This document shows positions 33,793 through 42,229 of a stretch of DNA of 64,000 nucleotides, piece by piece. Positions within the stretch are counted from its first letter, which is position 1. The number at the start of each line of letters is the position of its first letter. The notes beneath the pieces were generated by a model. The model saw only the letters and a list, made by a program, of their open reading frames with translations, did not search any database and had not been told where the DNA came from. The position numbers and the translations under genes were made by a program. Origin of the DNA: Cyanobium sp. Tous-M-B4 (GTDB lineage: Bacteria; Cyanobacteriota; Cyanobacteriia; PCC-6307; Cyanobiaceae); assembly GCF_024345395.1 (NCBI RefSeq), contig NZ_JAGQBA010000005.1:186001-250000 (forward strand), given 5' to 3'.

Positions 33793-34344
33793 TCAGCTCG
33801 CAGTCTTGAGGGCAGCCACCTCTGCCTTGAGGGCCTGCAGCTCATCTAAAAGCGCGCTCACGAGCTTGTCGATATAGCCCTTATTGGTCAGGTCACTGGC
33901 CGCAACCGGCGGGTCAGCTGCTGCAGGACAAGAGCCAAAGGTCACCTGGCCGCTGCTGTTCTCAATTCGCCAGGCCGATCTAGAAGACGGCAGCTGGCAG
34001 CGAAAGAAGGTGCCGTCGTAGTACAGGTAAACGTCCCGGCCATTGAAGGTTGAAACACCGCCGCTATTGGCAAAGCGCAGCGGGCCGTTCATCACATCGC
34101 CAGCCTTATTGACGTAGGTGGTTGCCATCGCAGCGCTGAGCACGCCATCGGCCGTCATGCTCAACCCAGCACCCACCTTGATGCCGCCCAACACCTTGGC
34201 CGTCGCTGCGGGCAGGACGTAAAGGGAGGAGGGCACAAACACCTTGGCGTCAGTGCCCAACCTGGCGCTGTTGCCGGCATCAGCCGACACCGCACTCGGA
34301 CCAGCCGGGCCCTGCAGGTTGGCAGCAAGCGACCAGGCCACCAC
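33793..34344 (-). CDS. Phage tail-fibre-like protein with C-terminal coiled coil
   Basis: 183 residues, GTG start directly after the upstream stop. It starts MVAWSLAANLQGPAGPSAVS, sharing the W...L.GP.G opening with three other fibre proteins here. Middle: VLPAATAKVLGGIKVGAGLS, a repeat typical of phage fibres, and VNKAGDVMNGPLRFANSGG. The end (LTNKGYIDKLVSALLDELQA, LKAEVAALK) is a trimeric coiled coil. It likely forms the distal part of a receptor-binding fibre. It is the last gene of the virion block. Confidence 0.75.
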   Translation of the reverse strand: MVAWSLAANLQGPAGPSAVSADAGNSARLGTDAKVFVPSSLYVLPAATAKVLGGIKVGAGLSMTADGVLSAAMATTYVNKAGDVMNGPLRFANSGGVSTFNGRDVYLYYDGTFFRCQLPSSRSAWRIENSSGQVTFGSCPAAADPPVAASDLTNKGYIDKLVSALLDELQALKAEVAALKTAS

Positions 34345-34914
34345 TCAGCTCAGGGTGTACACGTCGCCCGTGGCGTTATCTAAATACAGATCACCAGGAA
34401 TCGAACCTGGGATGTCAGCTGCAGGGGCGCCGCTGCCGTTGAACCAGCCCGTACCGCGCGTGCCCTGCACGCCGGCTGGTCCTTCCACGCCTTGAGCGCC
34501 AGCAGGGCCTATTTCTCCTTGAATGCCAGCAACGCCTGCAGGGCCTTCAATTCCCTGGGGTCCCTGGATCGAGCCGCCATTCACCCAGGTGCTGCTGGCC
34601 GCATCCCATACCTGAAAGGAGTCATCGGCCTGCACGATGTACGCATCGCCCTGGGCTGCACCAGCTGGCAGCTCCGTTTCTGTCGCCACCTGGCCCTTAA
34701 AGGTGATGCCCAACCCCGCAGCACCCTGGATGCCCTGCTGGCCTTGAACACCATCAGGACCAATCGGACCCTGGATGCCGGCTTCTCCTTGTGGTCCTTG
34801 GACGCCTTGAACGCCATCAGCGCCAGCAAGGCCTTGCACCCCTTGGGCGCCCTGAATGCCTTGCTCACCCTGGGGACCTTTAAGAGAGCCGCCTGCTACC
34901 CAAGCCATGGTCAA
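34345..34914 (-). CDS. Collagen-like phage fibre protein
   Basis: 189 residues. The opening WVAGGSLKGPQGEQ is followed by Gly-X-Y repeats (GIQGAQGVQGLAGADGVQGV and so on), a globular insert (FKGQVATETELPAGAAQGDA, DSFQVWDAASSTWVNGGSIQ), another collagen-like run, and a C-terminal motif GTGWFNGSGAPAADIPGSIP, GDLYLDNATGDVYTLS. The latter recurs in the 36744-37547 protein. The Gly-X-Y part should form a trimeric stalk on the virion surface. Confidence 0.8.
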   Translation of the reverse strand: MTMAWVAGGSLKGPQGEQGIQGAQGVQGLAGADGVQGVQGPQGEAGIQGPIGPDGVQGQQGIQGAAGLGITFKGQVATETELPAGAAQGDAYIVQADDSFQVWDAASSTWVNGGSIQGPQGIEGPAGVAGIQGEIGPAGAQGVEGPAGVQGTRGTGWFNGSGAPAADIPGSIPGDLYLDNATGDVYTLS

Positions 34915-35045
34915 GCGGGCCAGCAGCCCGGTGTGTCAACAGCAGCTATTGCCGTATCTCACCGCTAGCCGCTAGCAGCTAGCCGCAGCCGCGTTCAGCA
35001 AAGCTGCAGGGAGCACAGGCAGGGACGTTGAGCAAGCTGACTGGA

Positions 35046-36122
35046 CTAGAGCGACCCGTAGGGGATCTTGCGCATGGCGCGCACAGGTGAAATAAATATC
35101 TTGGGCATCCAAGAGAACAAACCACTATCCATACTCAACACGTAGCAATCACGAGTATCCCTTTCTGATGATGTCCAGTGAATAATTGGTATAAATGCTT
35201 CTGAGCCACCCCAGTGAAATGCTGGGTTTAAGCACTGGGCTGGCACGTATGGGGGGAATAGGTAGTCACGCCTTGGCACTGCGTATGGGTTGATCCCATC
35301 TCCATAGGCTGGATCAGCTACGTTCGGCGTAGCTGTTGGCTTGAGATGGAAGTAGGCAATCTCCAGCTCGTAGTGCGCTGGCATGTACCAGTCGTCGTAG
35401 CCGTTGATATTTAGTGCCGCACACCACTGGGCAGCAGGGTGAACACCATTTTGGATCATCCACTCGGTGTTCGCCCAGCCGTCATGCCTGCTGCCGCAAC
35501 CACCGCTTGGCCCATAGTCCCTATAGGTCGGGTTATAAGCCTGCGGGTAAACCTCGGGCATGCCGGTATTTGAGCCGCCAGTAGCGCCCGCATCACGCGG
35601 CGCGACAATTAGGTAATGGGTGGGGTTGCCATCTGCCGTATGGCTAATCAAGCCAGCAAAGTAACCGCCGCCAATCGGTGCGCCCACCTCTGGAATAACA
35701 GGAGCAAGCGGCTCAATGCCAAGCGGCACCCAGGTCCCCTGATTTGCCATATAGGCATGGGGAACACCAGAAAGCACCTGGAAATCACTAGTAGCTGCAG
35801 GGCCTTGCGGCCCCGCTGCACCAGTAGGGCCCATGACGCCTTGCACTCCTGCTGGACCGGGATTTCCTGCAGGGCCTTGCGGTCCCTGGGGGCCTTGAGC
35901 GCCTTGGCTGCCTTGCACGCCGGGCGCTCCTTGAGGGCCCTGGGGACCTTGAGGGCCAAGGGGACCTTGATCTCCTTGCGGGCCAGCAGGGCCCTCAGCA
36001 CCAGGCTCGCCAACTGCCCCTGCTGCCCCAGCTGGTCCAGCAGGGCCTGGTGCTCCTGCCGCTCCTTGTGCACCAGCAGCACCAGCCGGCCCGGCAAGGT
36101 TGAGCGCTTCTATCCAGCTCAT
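35046..36122 (-). CDS. Collagen-like fibre with DUF1566/Lcl-type C-terminal domain
   Basis: 358 residues. [20 protein letters not shown] begins a collagen-like stalk of about 120 residues. The C-terminal 200 residues match the Lcl/DUF1566 type: [51 protein letters not shown] and SPVRAMRKI. Such domains bind surface glycans in adhesins and phage fibres, so this is a likely receptor-binding protein. The region encoding the C-terminal domain is less GC-rich than the stalk. It overlaps the upstream fibre gene in ATGA. Confidence 0.85.
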   Translation of the reverse strand: MSWIEALNLAGPAGAAGAQGAAGAPGPAGPAGAAGAVGEPGAEGPAGPQGDQGPLGPQGPQGPQGAPGVQGSQGAQGPQGPQGPAGNPGPAGVQGVMGPTGAAGPQGPAATSDFQVLSGVPHAYMANQGTWVPLGIEPLAPVIPEVGAPIGGGYFAGLISHTADGNPTHYLIVAPRDAGATGGSNTGMPEVYPQAYNPTYRDYGPSGGCGSRHDGWANTEWMIQNGVHPAAQWCAALNINGYDDWYMPAHYELEIAYFHLKPTATPNVADPAYGDGINPYAVPRRDYLFPPYVPAQCLNPAFHWGGSEAFIPIIHWTSSERDTRDCYVLSMDSGLFSWMPKIFISPVRAMRKIPYGSL

Positions 36123-36661
36123 TGACCCTGACCCGCGCCAGAGGTGGCGCTGTCTTGGCTTATGGCTGAATCAAGGGAGCGTGCCTCAAGATTTGGATCC
36201 AGCTCAGCCATTGCAGTAGCGGGCGCAGACGCCACTGCCAAGACAGCAAGGTTTCCCCAGCGACCTTCTGCTGCTAGGTAGTACTGCGGCACACCAGCAT
36301 CAACGCGGAACTCGGTATTACAGGCAGCGCCAGCGGGTCCTGCTTCTCCAGTAGGGCCAGGCTCGCCAGGAGGTCCAGCGACGCCGGGGGGTCCATCAAG
36401 GCCAGCAGGGCCAGGTTCTCCAGGTGGACCATCTATGCCAGTAGGACCAACATCACCAGCTAGGCCGGCCACACCTGCAGGGCCACTTTCACCAGCCGGG
36501 CCCGCTGGTCCAGCAGGACCCTGCTGCCCTGCAGGGCCTATTTCACCTGCAGGCCCGCTTTCTCCAGCCGGGCCAGCAGCACCTGGTTCTCCGCTTACTC
36601 CAGCAGCACCTGCAGGACCTGTTGGACCAACAAGGTTCAAGCTCTGGTTCCAGGGCATCAA
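36119..36661 (-). CDS. Collagen-like phage fibre protein
   Basis: 180 residues, or one fewer if the second ATG is used. [20 protein letters not shown] opens a Gly-Pro-rich collagen-like stalk covering two thirds of the protein. A short C-terminal part ([20 protein letters not shown]) resembles the junction in the 35046-36122 protein ([20 protein letters not shown]), pointing to duplication. Coupled to the downstream fibre by ATGA. Confidence 0.8.
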   Translation of the reverse strand: MMPWNQSLNLVGPTGPAGAAGVSGEPGAAGPAGESGPAGEIGPAGQQGPAGPAGPAGESGPAGVAGLAGDVGPTGIDGPPGEPGPAGLDGPPGVAGPPGEPGPTGEAGPAGAACNTEFRVDAGVPQYYLAAEGRWGNLAVLAVASAPATAMAELDPNLEARSLDSAISQDSATSGAGQGQ

Positions 36662-36680
36662 TCAGCTGCAACGTTGCCGC

Positions 36681-36725
36681 GCGCACCAAGCGGTGCGAAT
36701 TTGCGTAGCGCACCTCGCGGTGCGA
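36681..36725. repeat. Pair of short GCACC...GGTGC palindromes
   Basis: GCGCACCAAGCGGTGCG (36681-36697) and GCGCACCTCGCGGTGCGA (36708-36725), the same paired arrangement and spacing as at 29200-29245. They sit between two fibre genes. Confidence 0.7.
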
Positions 36726-36743
36726 CCTGCTCGCTATTGCCGA

Positions 36744-37547
36744 TCAACCCTCCAGCACATAAAAGTTGCCGCTGAGGTTGTCCAGGTAGTAGTCACCTGG
36801 ATTAGCACCACTGATCGTCAGCGGCGGTGGTCCAGCACCGTTAAACCACTGAGTGCCGCCGTTACTGCCAGGCGGCATGGCCCAGCTGCCATCAGCACAG
36901 AGGAACAAGGCGCTAGAGCCATCGCTGGGCGGCACACCACCAGCACTGCTGCCGCCACTCCAAGGCGTCAGGCTCCACTGCTGGGTTGCGCTGCCGTCGT
37001 AGGCACCGCCCGCAATGCCAACACCAGGGATCAACGGCAGCACGCTGCCAGGCGCTGTTCCACCGCCTCCTCCATCGGGTGGTGGGGTGACCTCGGGCTG
37101 CCAGATCGGACAGCCCGCCAAGCTCACCAGCAGCGTTGCCGTAACACCGCTGCCGGTGAGCTCTGTTGTGATCGTGTAGTTCCTACGGCTGGTGTAGCCG
37201 TGTCGCAGCCGGCCATTGCCATCGCCGCCTACGGGCCAGGGCAGGGTTTCGCTCACCCCATCGCCCCAGTCCACCGTCACCGCATTGGGAGGCGTGGTGC
37301 GCGGATTAAGCAGCAGCTCGATCGGGTTTAGGCCGCCCGACTCCGGGCCAGCTGGCTGCCAGCTCAGCTCCAATTCACCAGCTGGGATCGGCGCACGGCC
37401 AAACCCGAGCTGCTCCCAGCGCTGCACCTCATTGGACGGCACCCACACCGCCTCACCAGGGCAGCCAGCAGGTGGCAGCAGGCGGATTAGCTGCGCGCTG
37501 ATGCGACCACTGCTGATCGCAACGCTGGTGCGCATGGCAATGGTCAT
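36744..37547 (-). CDS. Phage virion/fibre protein
   Basis: 267 residues ([20 protein letters not shown]). The N-terminal 150 residues are beta-rich and resemble an immunoglobulin/PKD-like domain ([37 protein letters not shown]). A Gly/Ser-rich middle leads to [38 protein letters not shown], the same C-terminal module as in the 34345-34914 fibre. Probably a fibre base or decoration protein. Confidence 0.7.
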   Translation of the reverse strand: MTIAMRTSVAISSGRISAQLIRLLPPAGCPGEAVWVPSNEVQRWEQLGFGRAPIPAGELELSWQPAGPESGGLNPIELLLNPRTTPPNAVTVDWGDGVSETLPWPVGGDGNGRLRHGYTSRRNYTITTELTGSGVTATLLVSLAGCPIWQPEVTPPPDGGGGGTAPGSVLPLIPGVGIAGGAYDGSATQQWSLTPWSGGSSAGGVPPSDGSSALFLCADGSWAMPPGSNGGTQWFNGAGPPPLTISGANPGDYYLDNLSGNFYVLEG

Positions 37548-37560
37548 CTGCTGATCCTCG

Positions 37561-38082
37561 TTAAATCAGGGGGTCATCCAGCAGCAGATCACTCAGCTGC
37601 TGCTCAACCGGTTGCTGCGCCAGTGCCGTGGCCTGCTCCACCAGCTCTGCCTTGGTTTGGCTGCCATCAAGCTCGACGCCATAGACGCTGGAGCAGTGCT
37701 CAAGGATCTGCGCCTTGGTCATGGCCTGAAAGTCAGGCGCTGGTACTGGCACTAGCTCGGGCTGGGCTTCTGGCTCGGGCTGAGCGGCTGTTTCGGGCTC
37801 TGGTTCCCATTGCGCTTCTGGCACTGCTTCTGGTTCAACAGAAAGCAGTGGCTGAGCTACTTCCTCGGGCTCTGGCGCGAGCGGAGCAATCAGATCGATC
37901 CCACCGAGAGGTGGTGAGACAGGTGTACCTGCTGCAGCCTCTTGCAGCTGCCAGCCCAGGCTTTGCCAGCCGCCTAGGTGCACCGGCCATATAAAGCGGT
38001 GCTCTGCTCCAGTACTGATCCGCACCATCCCCTCAGGAATGGCTGGATCACTTAGGTCATGGCGCACAGGAGTCACCATCAA
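37561..38082 (-). CDS. Phage structural protein with Pro/Glu-rich linker and HeH/SAP-like end
   Basis: 173 residues (MMVTPVRHDLSDPAIPEGMV). Residues about 65-115 are a Pro/Glu/Ala-rich linker. The C-terminal 50 residues (FQAMTKAQILEHCSSVYGVE, LDGSQTKAELVEQATALAQQ) resemble the small HeH/SAP/LEM-type helical domain often found at the ends of phage head-completion proteins. It overlaps the upstream gene in ATGA. Confidence 0.65.
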   Translation of the reverse strand: MMVTPVRHDLSDPAIPEGMVRISTGAEHRFIWPVHLGGWQSLGWQLQEAAAGTPVSPPLGGIDLIAPLAPEPEEVAQPLLSVEPEAVPEAQWEPEPETAAQPEPEAQPELVPVPAPDFQAMTKAQILEHCSSVYGVELDGSQTKAELVEQATALAQQPVEQQLSDLLLDDPLI

Positions 38083-38507
38083 GCAGGAATGGTGGCGGTA
38101 AGGCCCACGTGCATCCCCTCTGGGGTCTCGGGGCTCACCTCCGCTTTGGCAAAGCAGACCGCTGGCAGGTCCACATCCGCTAAATCAGCAGCATTGAGCT
38201 GGATGTCACGTCCACTGATGAACGCCTCCACCCGCCCGCCTTCTGCTGGCAGCGCCACGGTTGCTGCAACTACCCAGCTACCGGTTGTGCCATCACGCAG
38301 CACAGGAGCAAAGGAAACCTGAATTTCAACTGGAGCAGCAGAGCCTGGGTTACTTGCTACTACTGAGAAGCGTGACGCTGCATCGAGCTTGGTTGTAAGC
38401 AGCACCTCTTCTCCAGAGAGGAAGGTGCGCTCCAAGTTGCGTATTGCGCTGCGGTTGGTCCAGCCCACCAAGGTGGTCTCCGCATCAAGCAAGGGATTGC
38501 CGTTCAT
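38079..38507 (-). CDS. Phage head-associated protein
   Basis: 142 residues (MNGNPLLDAETTLVGWTNRS). Beta-rich (LERTFLSGEEVLLTTKLDAA, GSWVVAATVALPAEGGRVEA). It lies immediately downstream of the capsid gene (3-base gap), a position usual for head decoration or head-tail connector proteins. No family recognised. Confidence 0.6.
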   Translation of the reverse strand: MNGNPLLDAETTLVGWTNRSAIRNLERTFLSGEEVLLTTKLDAASRFSVVASNPGSAAPVEIQVSFAPVLRDGTTGSWVVAATVALPAEGGRVEAFISGRDIQLNAADLADVDLPAVCFAKAEVSPETPEGMHVGLTATIPA

Positions 38508-38510
38508 GGC

Positions 38511-39464
38511 TCAGTTAGCAGGGGTGATGTTGTAGAGGCGACCAGCAGCGCGGCTCTGCAGCACGGCAAAGCCCACGTACCAATCGACGCGGGTGCGAAA
38601 CACCGGGGCATCAGGTACCTCGCCCAGGTCGCGCACCGAAATGCCATAGCGACCCTGGAAGGGGCCCTGCAGGCCGGTGACGCCTTGATCACCAAAGGTG
38701 CAGCAGTAAATCGAGCTGGTGCCGCCCGCCTCGTCGTAACCCATCACCTCAATGCCCTGGGCATCGCGGTCGACTGTGACGAGCTCGCAGTCCTGGTAGC
38801 GGTGCACCGTCATCCCAAAGGAGTTGGTGCTGGTCTGATAAACACCACCACCAATCGAGGCGCGGGCCAGGGCATTGAGCTGACGGCGCATTGCCTTGCT
38901 CATCACCAGCACCTTGCTGCCGCCATAGGCATTCACCGAATCGATTAGCTCATCGAGGCGATCGAAATCAAGCGGTGCACCAGGAGCAGTGCTGCTGCCA
39001 CCGCTGCCGCCACCACTGCCTGCGTTGTCGATTGCCATCGCATCGCCTGGCTGCAGGCGCTTACTGAGGCCGTCAAATGCCCTGGGGTTGGCGCTGCTAT
39101 CGCCATTGATCACCGTTGCCTCCAATGTCAGGCGCATGGAGCGCACCTTCATCTCGATCTGGCTGGCACGGGCCTCAGGGCCCATCAGGTCGACGATCGA
39201 GCGATCCACATCCACGTCACCACCAAATAGGTGCACCGCTTCTGCGCGCTGGTCCACCACGCCATAGCTCTGGGTATAGCCCTCATTGACAGCGCGGAAG
39301 CCAACAGATGGCAGCTCCTGTTCTGCGGAATAGAACAGGCCGCTGCCGGCAATATTCATGAACGGCAGCTGGGCGAGCAGTTCGCCCTCTGAAAACGTCT
39401 TGAGCACAGCTAGATGCTCAAGTCGGTTTTCGTATTTGGCTGCCTCGATCAAGGTGAGGCCCAT
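38511..39464 (-). CDS. Phage major capsid protein
   Basis: 317 residues. It resembles HK97-fold capsid proteins of cyanophage/podovirus type: MGLTLIEAAKYENRLEHLAV, LPFMNIAGSGLFYSAEQELP, SVGFRAVNEGYTQSYGVVDQ, then a long helix region (IVDLMGPEARASQIEMKVRS), the P-domain (VNAYGGSKVLVMSKAMRRQL), and C-terminal DAPVFRTRVDWYVGFAVLQS. It forms the icosahedral shell. The Gly/Ser-rich loop (about residues 150-162) is unusual. The scaffold gene lies upstream in the same direction, though other genes intervene. Confidence 0.82.
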   Translation of the reverse strand: MGLTLIEAAKYENRLEHLAVLKTFSEGELLAQLPFMNIAGSGLFYSAEQELPSVGFRAVNEGYTQSYGVVDQRAEAVHLFGGDVDVDRSIVDLMGPEARASQIEMKVRSMRLTLEATVINGDSSANPRAFDGLSKRLQPGDAMAIDNAGSGGGSGGSSTAPGAPLDFDRLDELIDSVNAYGGSKVLVMSKAMRRQLNALARASIGGGVYQTSTNSFGMTVHRYQDCELVTVDRDAQGIEVMGYDEAGGTSSIYCCTFGDQGVTGLQGPFQGRYGISVRDLGEVPDAPVFRTRVDWYVGFAVLQSRAAGRLYNITPAN

Positions 39465-39547
39465 GGCATAGGGGGCAGCGCCCCGGGGATGTCAGGGGCT
39501 ATTGCCGAGCACCTGGCCTCAGCGGCGTTACCCGTTCTCGTCTCTCC

Positions 39548-39943
39548 TCAGAGTTGCTCCAGCGGGGTCTGCCGGCCTGGAAGTGTTTCGATCGCTAGTT
39601 GTCTGCTGCTCTGGTAGCTCTCGAAAACCAGCGCCAGCACCCGGCCGATCAAGGAGCGCGGGCGTTGGCGCTCGCAAGTGGCCGAACTCCAGAGCCGGCG
39701 GCTGATCAGCCAGCGCTTGATCGCTTCTGTGAGCCGTCCGCGGCGGCTTGCGAGCCAGAGAGAGCGCTCCAGTTTCTGTCGCCTGAACTTGCGGCGCTGG
39801 TGGATCTCATTCATCACGATGCCGTGCAGCTCCCATTCCACAGAGTTGCCACACTTCTCCCTGTAGTGGGCATCGAGCGCCAGCAGCTTCTCGTCGTCGA
39901 GATTGCGCGTCAGCTGGCAGTAGAGCTCGTGGCTCTCAGGCAT
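39548..39943 (-). CDS. Small basic hypothetical protein
   Basis: About 131 residues from MPESHELYCQLTRNLDDEKL; the longer frame adds a doubtful leader. It is helical and strongly basic (RRKFRRQKLERSLWLASRRG). It sits just upstream of the capsid gene. Could bind nucleic acid; family not recognised. Confidence 0.5.
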   Translation of the reverse strand: MPESHELYCQLTRNLDDEKLLALDAHYREKCGNSVEWELHGIVMNEIHQRRKFRRQKLERSLWLASRRGRLTEAIKRWLISRRLWSSATCERQRPRSLIGRVLALVFESYQSSRQLAIETLPGRQTPLEQL

Positions 39944-40038
39944 GAGGCACATCAACCGACCTGTCCGACCTGCTCCACAGTCTGAGCTGAAAGACGTGAA
40001 GTGGCGGGGCGGCAACAGCAAAGGACTGCCTTGCTGCC

Positions 40039-40773
40039 ATGACCACAACCTCTCCTGCTGCCCAGGCGCCCTTCAGCGGTGAGCGCTGGCAGCAGTTCTG
40101 GAATGCCTGGAAGTCAGAGCCACAGCAACTCGAGGGGATTGAGCAGTTGCGGCTCGCCGTGATTGCTGCCGACCCAGCGATCCTCACCGAGGCCGCGCCC
40201 TGGCGGCAGACCTTCTCATCGGCACTCCCGGCTCCAGAGACACCAGGCAATGCCAATCCCCTGCCGGTGGCCTGGGAGAACCAGAACGACAACGCATCAG
40301 GCACCGGCTACCGGGAGTGTTTCTCCAGTAGCTGCGCCATGCTCGCCCGATATTGGGGCAAGGTCAGCTCGGACGACGAATACAACGCCATCCGCGCCAA
40401 GTACGGCGACAGCACAAGTGCAGAAGCCCAGCTCTCGGCCTTGCGCTCCCTGGGGCTGACGGCGAACTTCGCGACCAACGGGGGGCAAGCAGCTTTAGAG
40501 CAACAAATCAACCTGGGAAGGCCGGTAGCCGTGGGCTGGCTGCATCACGGTTCTGTATCTGCGCCATCAGGTGGGGGTCATTGGAGTGTGGTGATCGGTT
40601 TCACCGAGGCGGTCGCCATTCACAACGACCCCAACGGAGAAGCTGATCTAGTCGCTGGTGGTTACACCGCGAATACCAATGGCGCAGGCCAGCACTACAG
40701 CTGGAAGAACTGGAAGCCCCGTTGGGAAGCAGATGGCAAAGGCACCGGCTGGCTGCTCACCTGCCAGCCGTAA
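40039..40773 (+). CDS. C39-like papain-fold peptidase
   Basis: 244 residues. Catalytic pattern: Cys99 in ECFSSSCAMLARYWGKVSSD, His181 in GGGHWSVVIGFTE, and Asp197 in AIHNDPNGEADLVAGGY. This is the C39/papain-like fold found in bacteriocin-processing and phage-associated peptidases. On the opposite strand to the virion genes and followed by a two-span membrane protein, it may be the lytic or head-tail peptidase. No signal peptide is visible, so export would need a holin or lysis. Confidence 0.75.
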   Translation: MTTTSPAAQAPFSGERWQQFWNAWKSEPQQLEGIEQLRLAVIAADPAILTEAAPWRQTFSSALPAPETPGNANPLPVAWENQNDNASGTGYRECFSSSCAMLARYWGKVSSDDEYNAIRAKYGDSTSAEAQLSALRSLGLTANFATNGGQAALEQQINLGRPVAVGWLHHGSVSAPSGGGHWSVVIGFTEAVAIHNDPNGEADLVAGGYTANTNGAGQHYSWKNWKPRWEADGKGTGWLLTCQP

Positions 40774-40806
40774 GCAGGCAGTGGAAAGGGTTGCACGTGT
40801 AGATGC

Positions 40807-41103
40807 ATGAGCGATGAGCTGACGCCCTTGCTGCCACCTGCCCAGAGGGGCGGTAAGCCTCCCTTTGATCGTGAGCGCTTTGTCTTTAAGACCCTGGCGG
40901 TAGTGATCTGCACCCAGCTTTTGATCTATTCCCTTGCTGCTGGGGTCTGCGGTCAGCGGGCCTTGGCGGGCCGGCCAGTTGGTCAGGTATGCCCCGGCAC
41001 GCTTGAGAAATTGCAGATGGGTTTTGATTCCACCCTCAACCTGCTGCTGGCGCTACTGGGAGGTGCAGCGCTGACGAGGGTTGGCAGGCCGCCTGCTAGC
41101 TGA
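40807..41103 (+). CDS. Holin-like small membrane protein
   Basis: 98 residues. Two hydrophobic segments (FKTLAVVICTQLLIYSLAAG, about 28-47, and STLNLLLALLGGAALTRV near 75-92) with a charged N-terminus. Size, topology and position 33 bases after a peptidase gene fit a phage holin, but there is no diagnostic sequence. Alternative: a small unrelated membrane protein. Confidence 0.5.
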   Translation: MSDELTPLLPPAQRGGKPPFDRERFVFKTLAVVICTQLLIYSLAAGVCGQRALAGRPVGQVCPGTLEKLQMGFDSTLNLLLALLGGAALTRVGRPPAS

Positions 41104-41150
41104 ACTTCTCTGCACCTTTGACAGAAAGCACCAAGCAGTAGCAGAGCTAA

Positions 41151-41438
41151 TCAGCCCACCAGCTGGAGGTGCCGGCTACTGAACAGCTCTCCGGTGCAGT
41201 TCACCGGCAATAACGCAGAGCGACCAGCCCGGTACCAGGCATCCACCAAAGCAGCGCTAGAGCGGGGGTAGAGCTCTCCCGCCAAGATCCAGAGCTCGTC
41301 ATGCAGCACCTGCGTCTGATCTGGCGTGCCTACGTACCAAGGCGACTCAGGGTCTTGCGACAGCTCCTCGTGGAGCAGCAGCAATCCCTCAAGTACGCAG
41401 TTAGCGAGCTCAGGCGTCATCGGCTTTGCTGGCCCCAC
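41151..41438 (-). CDS. Small hypothetical protein
   Basis: 95 residues (MGPAKPMTPELANCVLEGLL), acidic and helical (HEELSQDPESPWYVGTPDQT, HDELWILAGELYPRSSAALV). Composition is convincing. A GCACC-type palindrome lies just upstream of its start. Function unknown. Confidence 0.55.
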   Translation of the reverse strand: MGPAKPMTPELANCVLEGLLLLHEELSQDPESPWYVGTPDQTQVLHDELWILAGELYPRSSAALVDAWYRAGRSALLPVNCTGELFSSRHLQLVG

Positions 41439-41598
41439 CTTGCGGTGCGGCTACCCAAGAATGTCCATCCACGCACACCAAGGTGCGCCAGATCAAGCAC
41501 TGGCACCCAGAGGGTTGTGCTGCAGGACAACGCAAAGGGGGGCAAGGCAGTGGTGTTAGGGGACTAGCCCAGCAGCGCTCAAAATGAAAGGAGCTAGC

Positions 41599-41716
41599 GC
41601 AAGAGATCACAGCAGTGCTGCGGTCGCCGGCGGCTGCTGTGAACTTGCCACAGCGGAGCTGTGGCTGCTAGTGAGCATTTGTTGCGCGCATGCAGCCGCC
41701 AGCTGTGATCTCTTGC
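41599..41716. repeat. Long inverted-repeat structure, possible ncRNA
   Basis: GCAAGAGATCACAGC (41599-41613) and its exact complement GCTGTGATCTCTTGC (41702-41716) enclose about 88 bases that include further pairings (GGCGGCTGC with GCAGCCGCC, CCACAGC with GCTGTGG). The whole could fold into a branched RNA or cruciform. It could be a small RNA, a short transposon-like element or a regulatory structure. Confidence 0.5.
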
Positions 41717-41792
41717 ACAGTGAAAGAAGGCGCCAGTGAGTTAGGTGCCGGCATGAGCGCCTGCATTCCCTTGCCCGGCCGCTCCAGAGAAT

Positions 41793-41815
41793 CCCCCGCT
41801 CACCCCGGGGGTTTT
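41793..41815 (+). terminator. Terminator-like hairpin
   Basis: CCCCCG, short loop, CGGGGG, then TTTTC on the plus strand. It could end a transcript of the structured element to its left. Confidence 0.55.
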
Positions 41816-41868
41816 CTGTTGCTGGCCATTTGAGCAACTCTGCGCAGCCTCTTGGCCTGCCCGCTGCA

Positions 41869-42120
41869 TCAGCGCGGCAACGGGCAAAGCAAGGGCCCTG
41901 GCATACGACAGGTACGCCAGCCCCCCTTGGTAGTGGACACCTCCACACCGATCAGCGCAGCGGGGTGGTTGCTTTCAGTGATCGGTTCAACCCAAGCAAT
42001 CGCATCAGCAATTGCGTCATCAAGGCTGCTGTATTGCGCGTCGAGCTCACGGTGCGGCTCGCAGCCAGCATCGATCAGGCGGTAGCAACGCTCTGCCCCT
42101 TGGCTAGTTGAAATCTGCAT
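41869..42120 (-). CDS. Small hypothetical protein
   Basis: 83 residues from MQISTSQGAERCYRLIDAGC. Pattern: strand, helix (SLDDAIADAIAWVEPITESN), strand (ALIGVEVSTTKGGWRTCRMP). It looks like a small conserved cyanobacterial domain protein, but I cannot name it. A GCACC palindrome lies 25 bases upstream of the start. Confidence 0.55.
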   Translation of the reverse strand: MQISTSQGAERCYRLIDAGCEPHRELDAQYSSLDDAIADAIAWVEPITESNHPAALIGVEVSTTKGGWRTCRMPGPLLCPLPR

Positions 42121-42144
42121 CTGCTTTCTTTCAGTTCTGCCGGC

Positions 42145-42161
42145 CGCACCTAGCGGTGCGA
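42145..42161. repeat. GCACC...GGTGC palindrome
   Basis: CCGCACCTAGCGGTGCG, a close copy of the dispersed palindrome family, in the short gap between two minus-strand genes. Confidence 0.65.
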
Positions 42162-42229
42162 CCCAGCTCATCACCATGGCTAGCCAGCAAACCACTTGGC
42201 GGTATCGAGCAGAACACTTTGATCAGTCG

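Larger units (their letters stand above)
41439..41868. other. Structured non-coding interval
   Basis: About 430 bases between two minus-strand genes. It holds a degenerate GCACC palindrome (41434-41450), a long inverted-repeat structure (41599-41716) and a terminator-like hairpin (41793-41815). No gene is supported. Confidence 0.5.

Noticed and set aside
34383-34415. tRNA-like T-arm sequence (CCAGGAATCGAACCTGGG)
   Set aside because: It lies in frame inside a collagen-like fibre gene (DIPGSIPGD) and there is no acceptor or anticodon arm at the right distances.
33793-36661. Short tandem repeats that might be a CRISPR-like array
   Set aside because: They are Gly-X-Y codon repeats of collagen-like proteins, not unit repeats with unique spacers. 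No CRISPR array was seen anywhere in the window.
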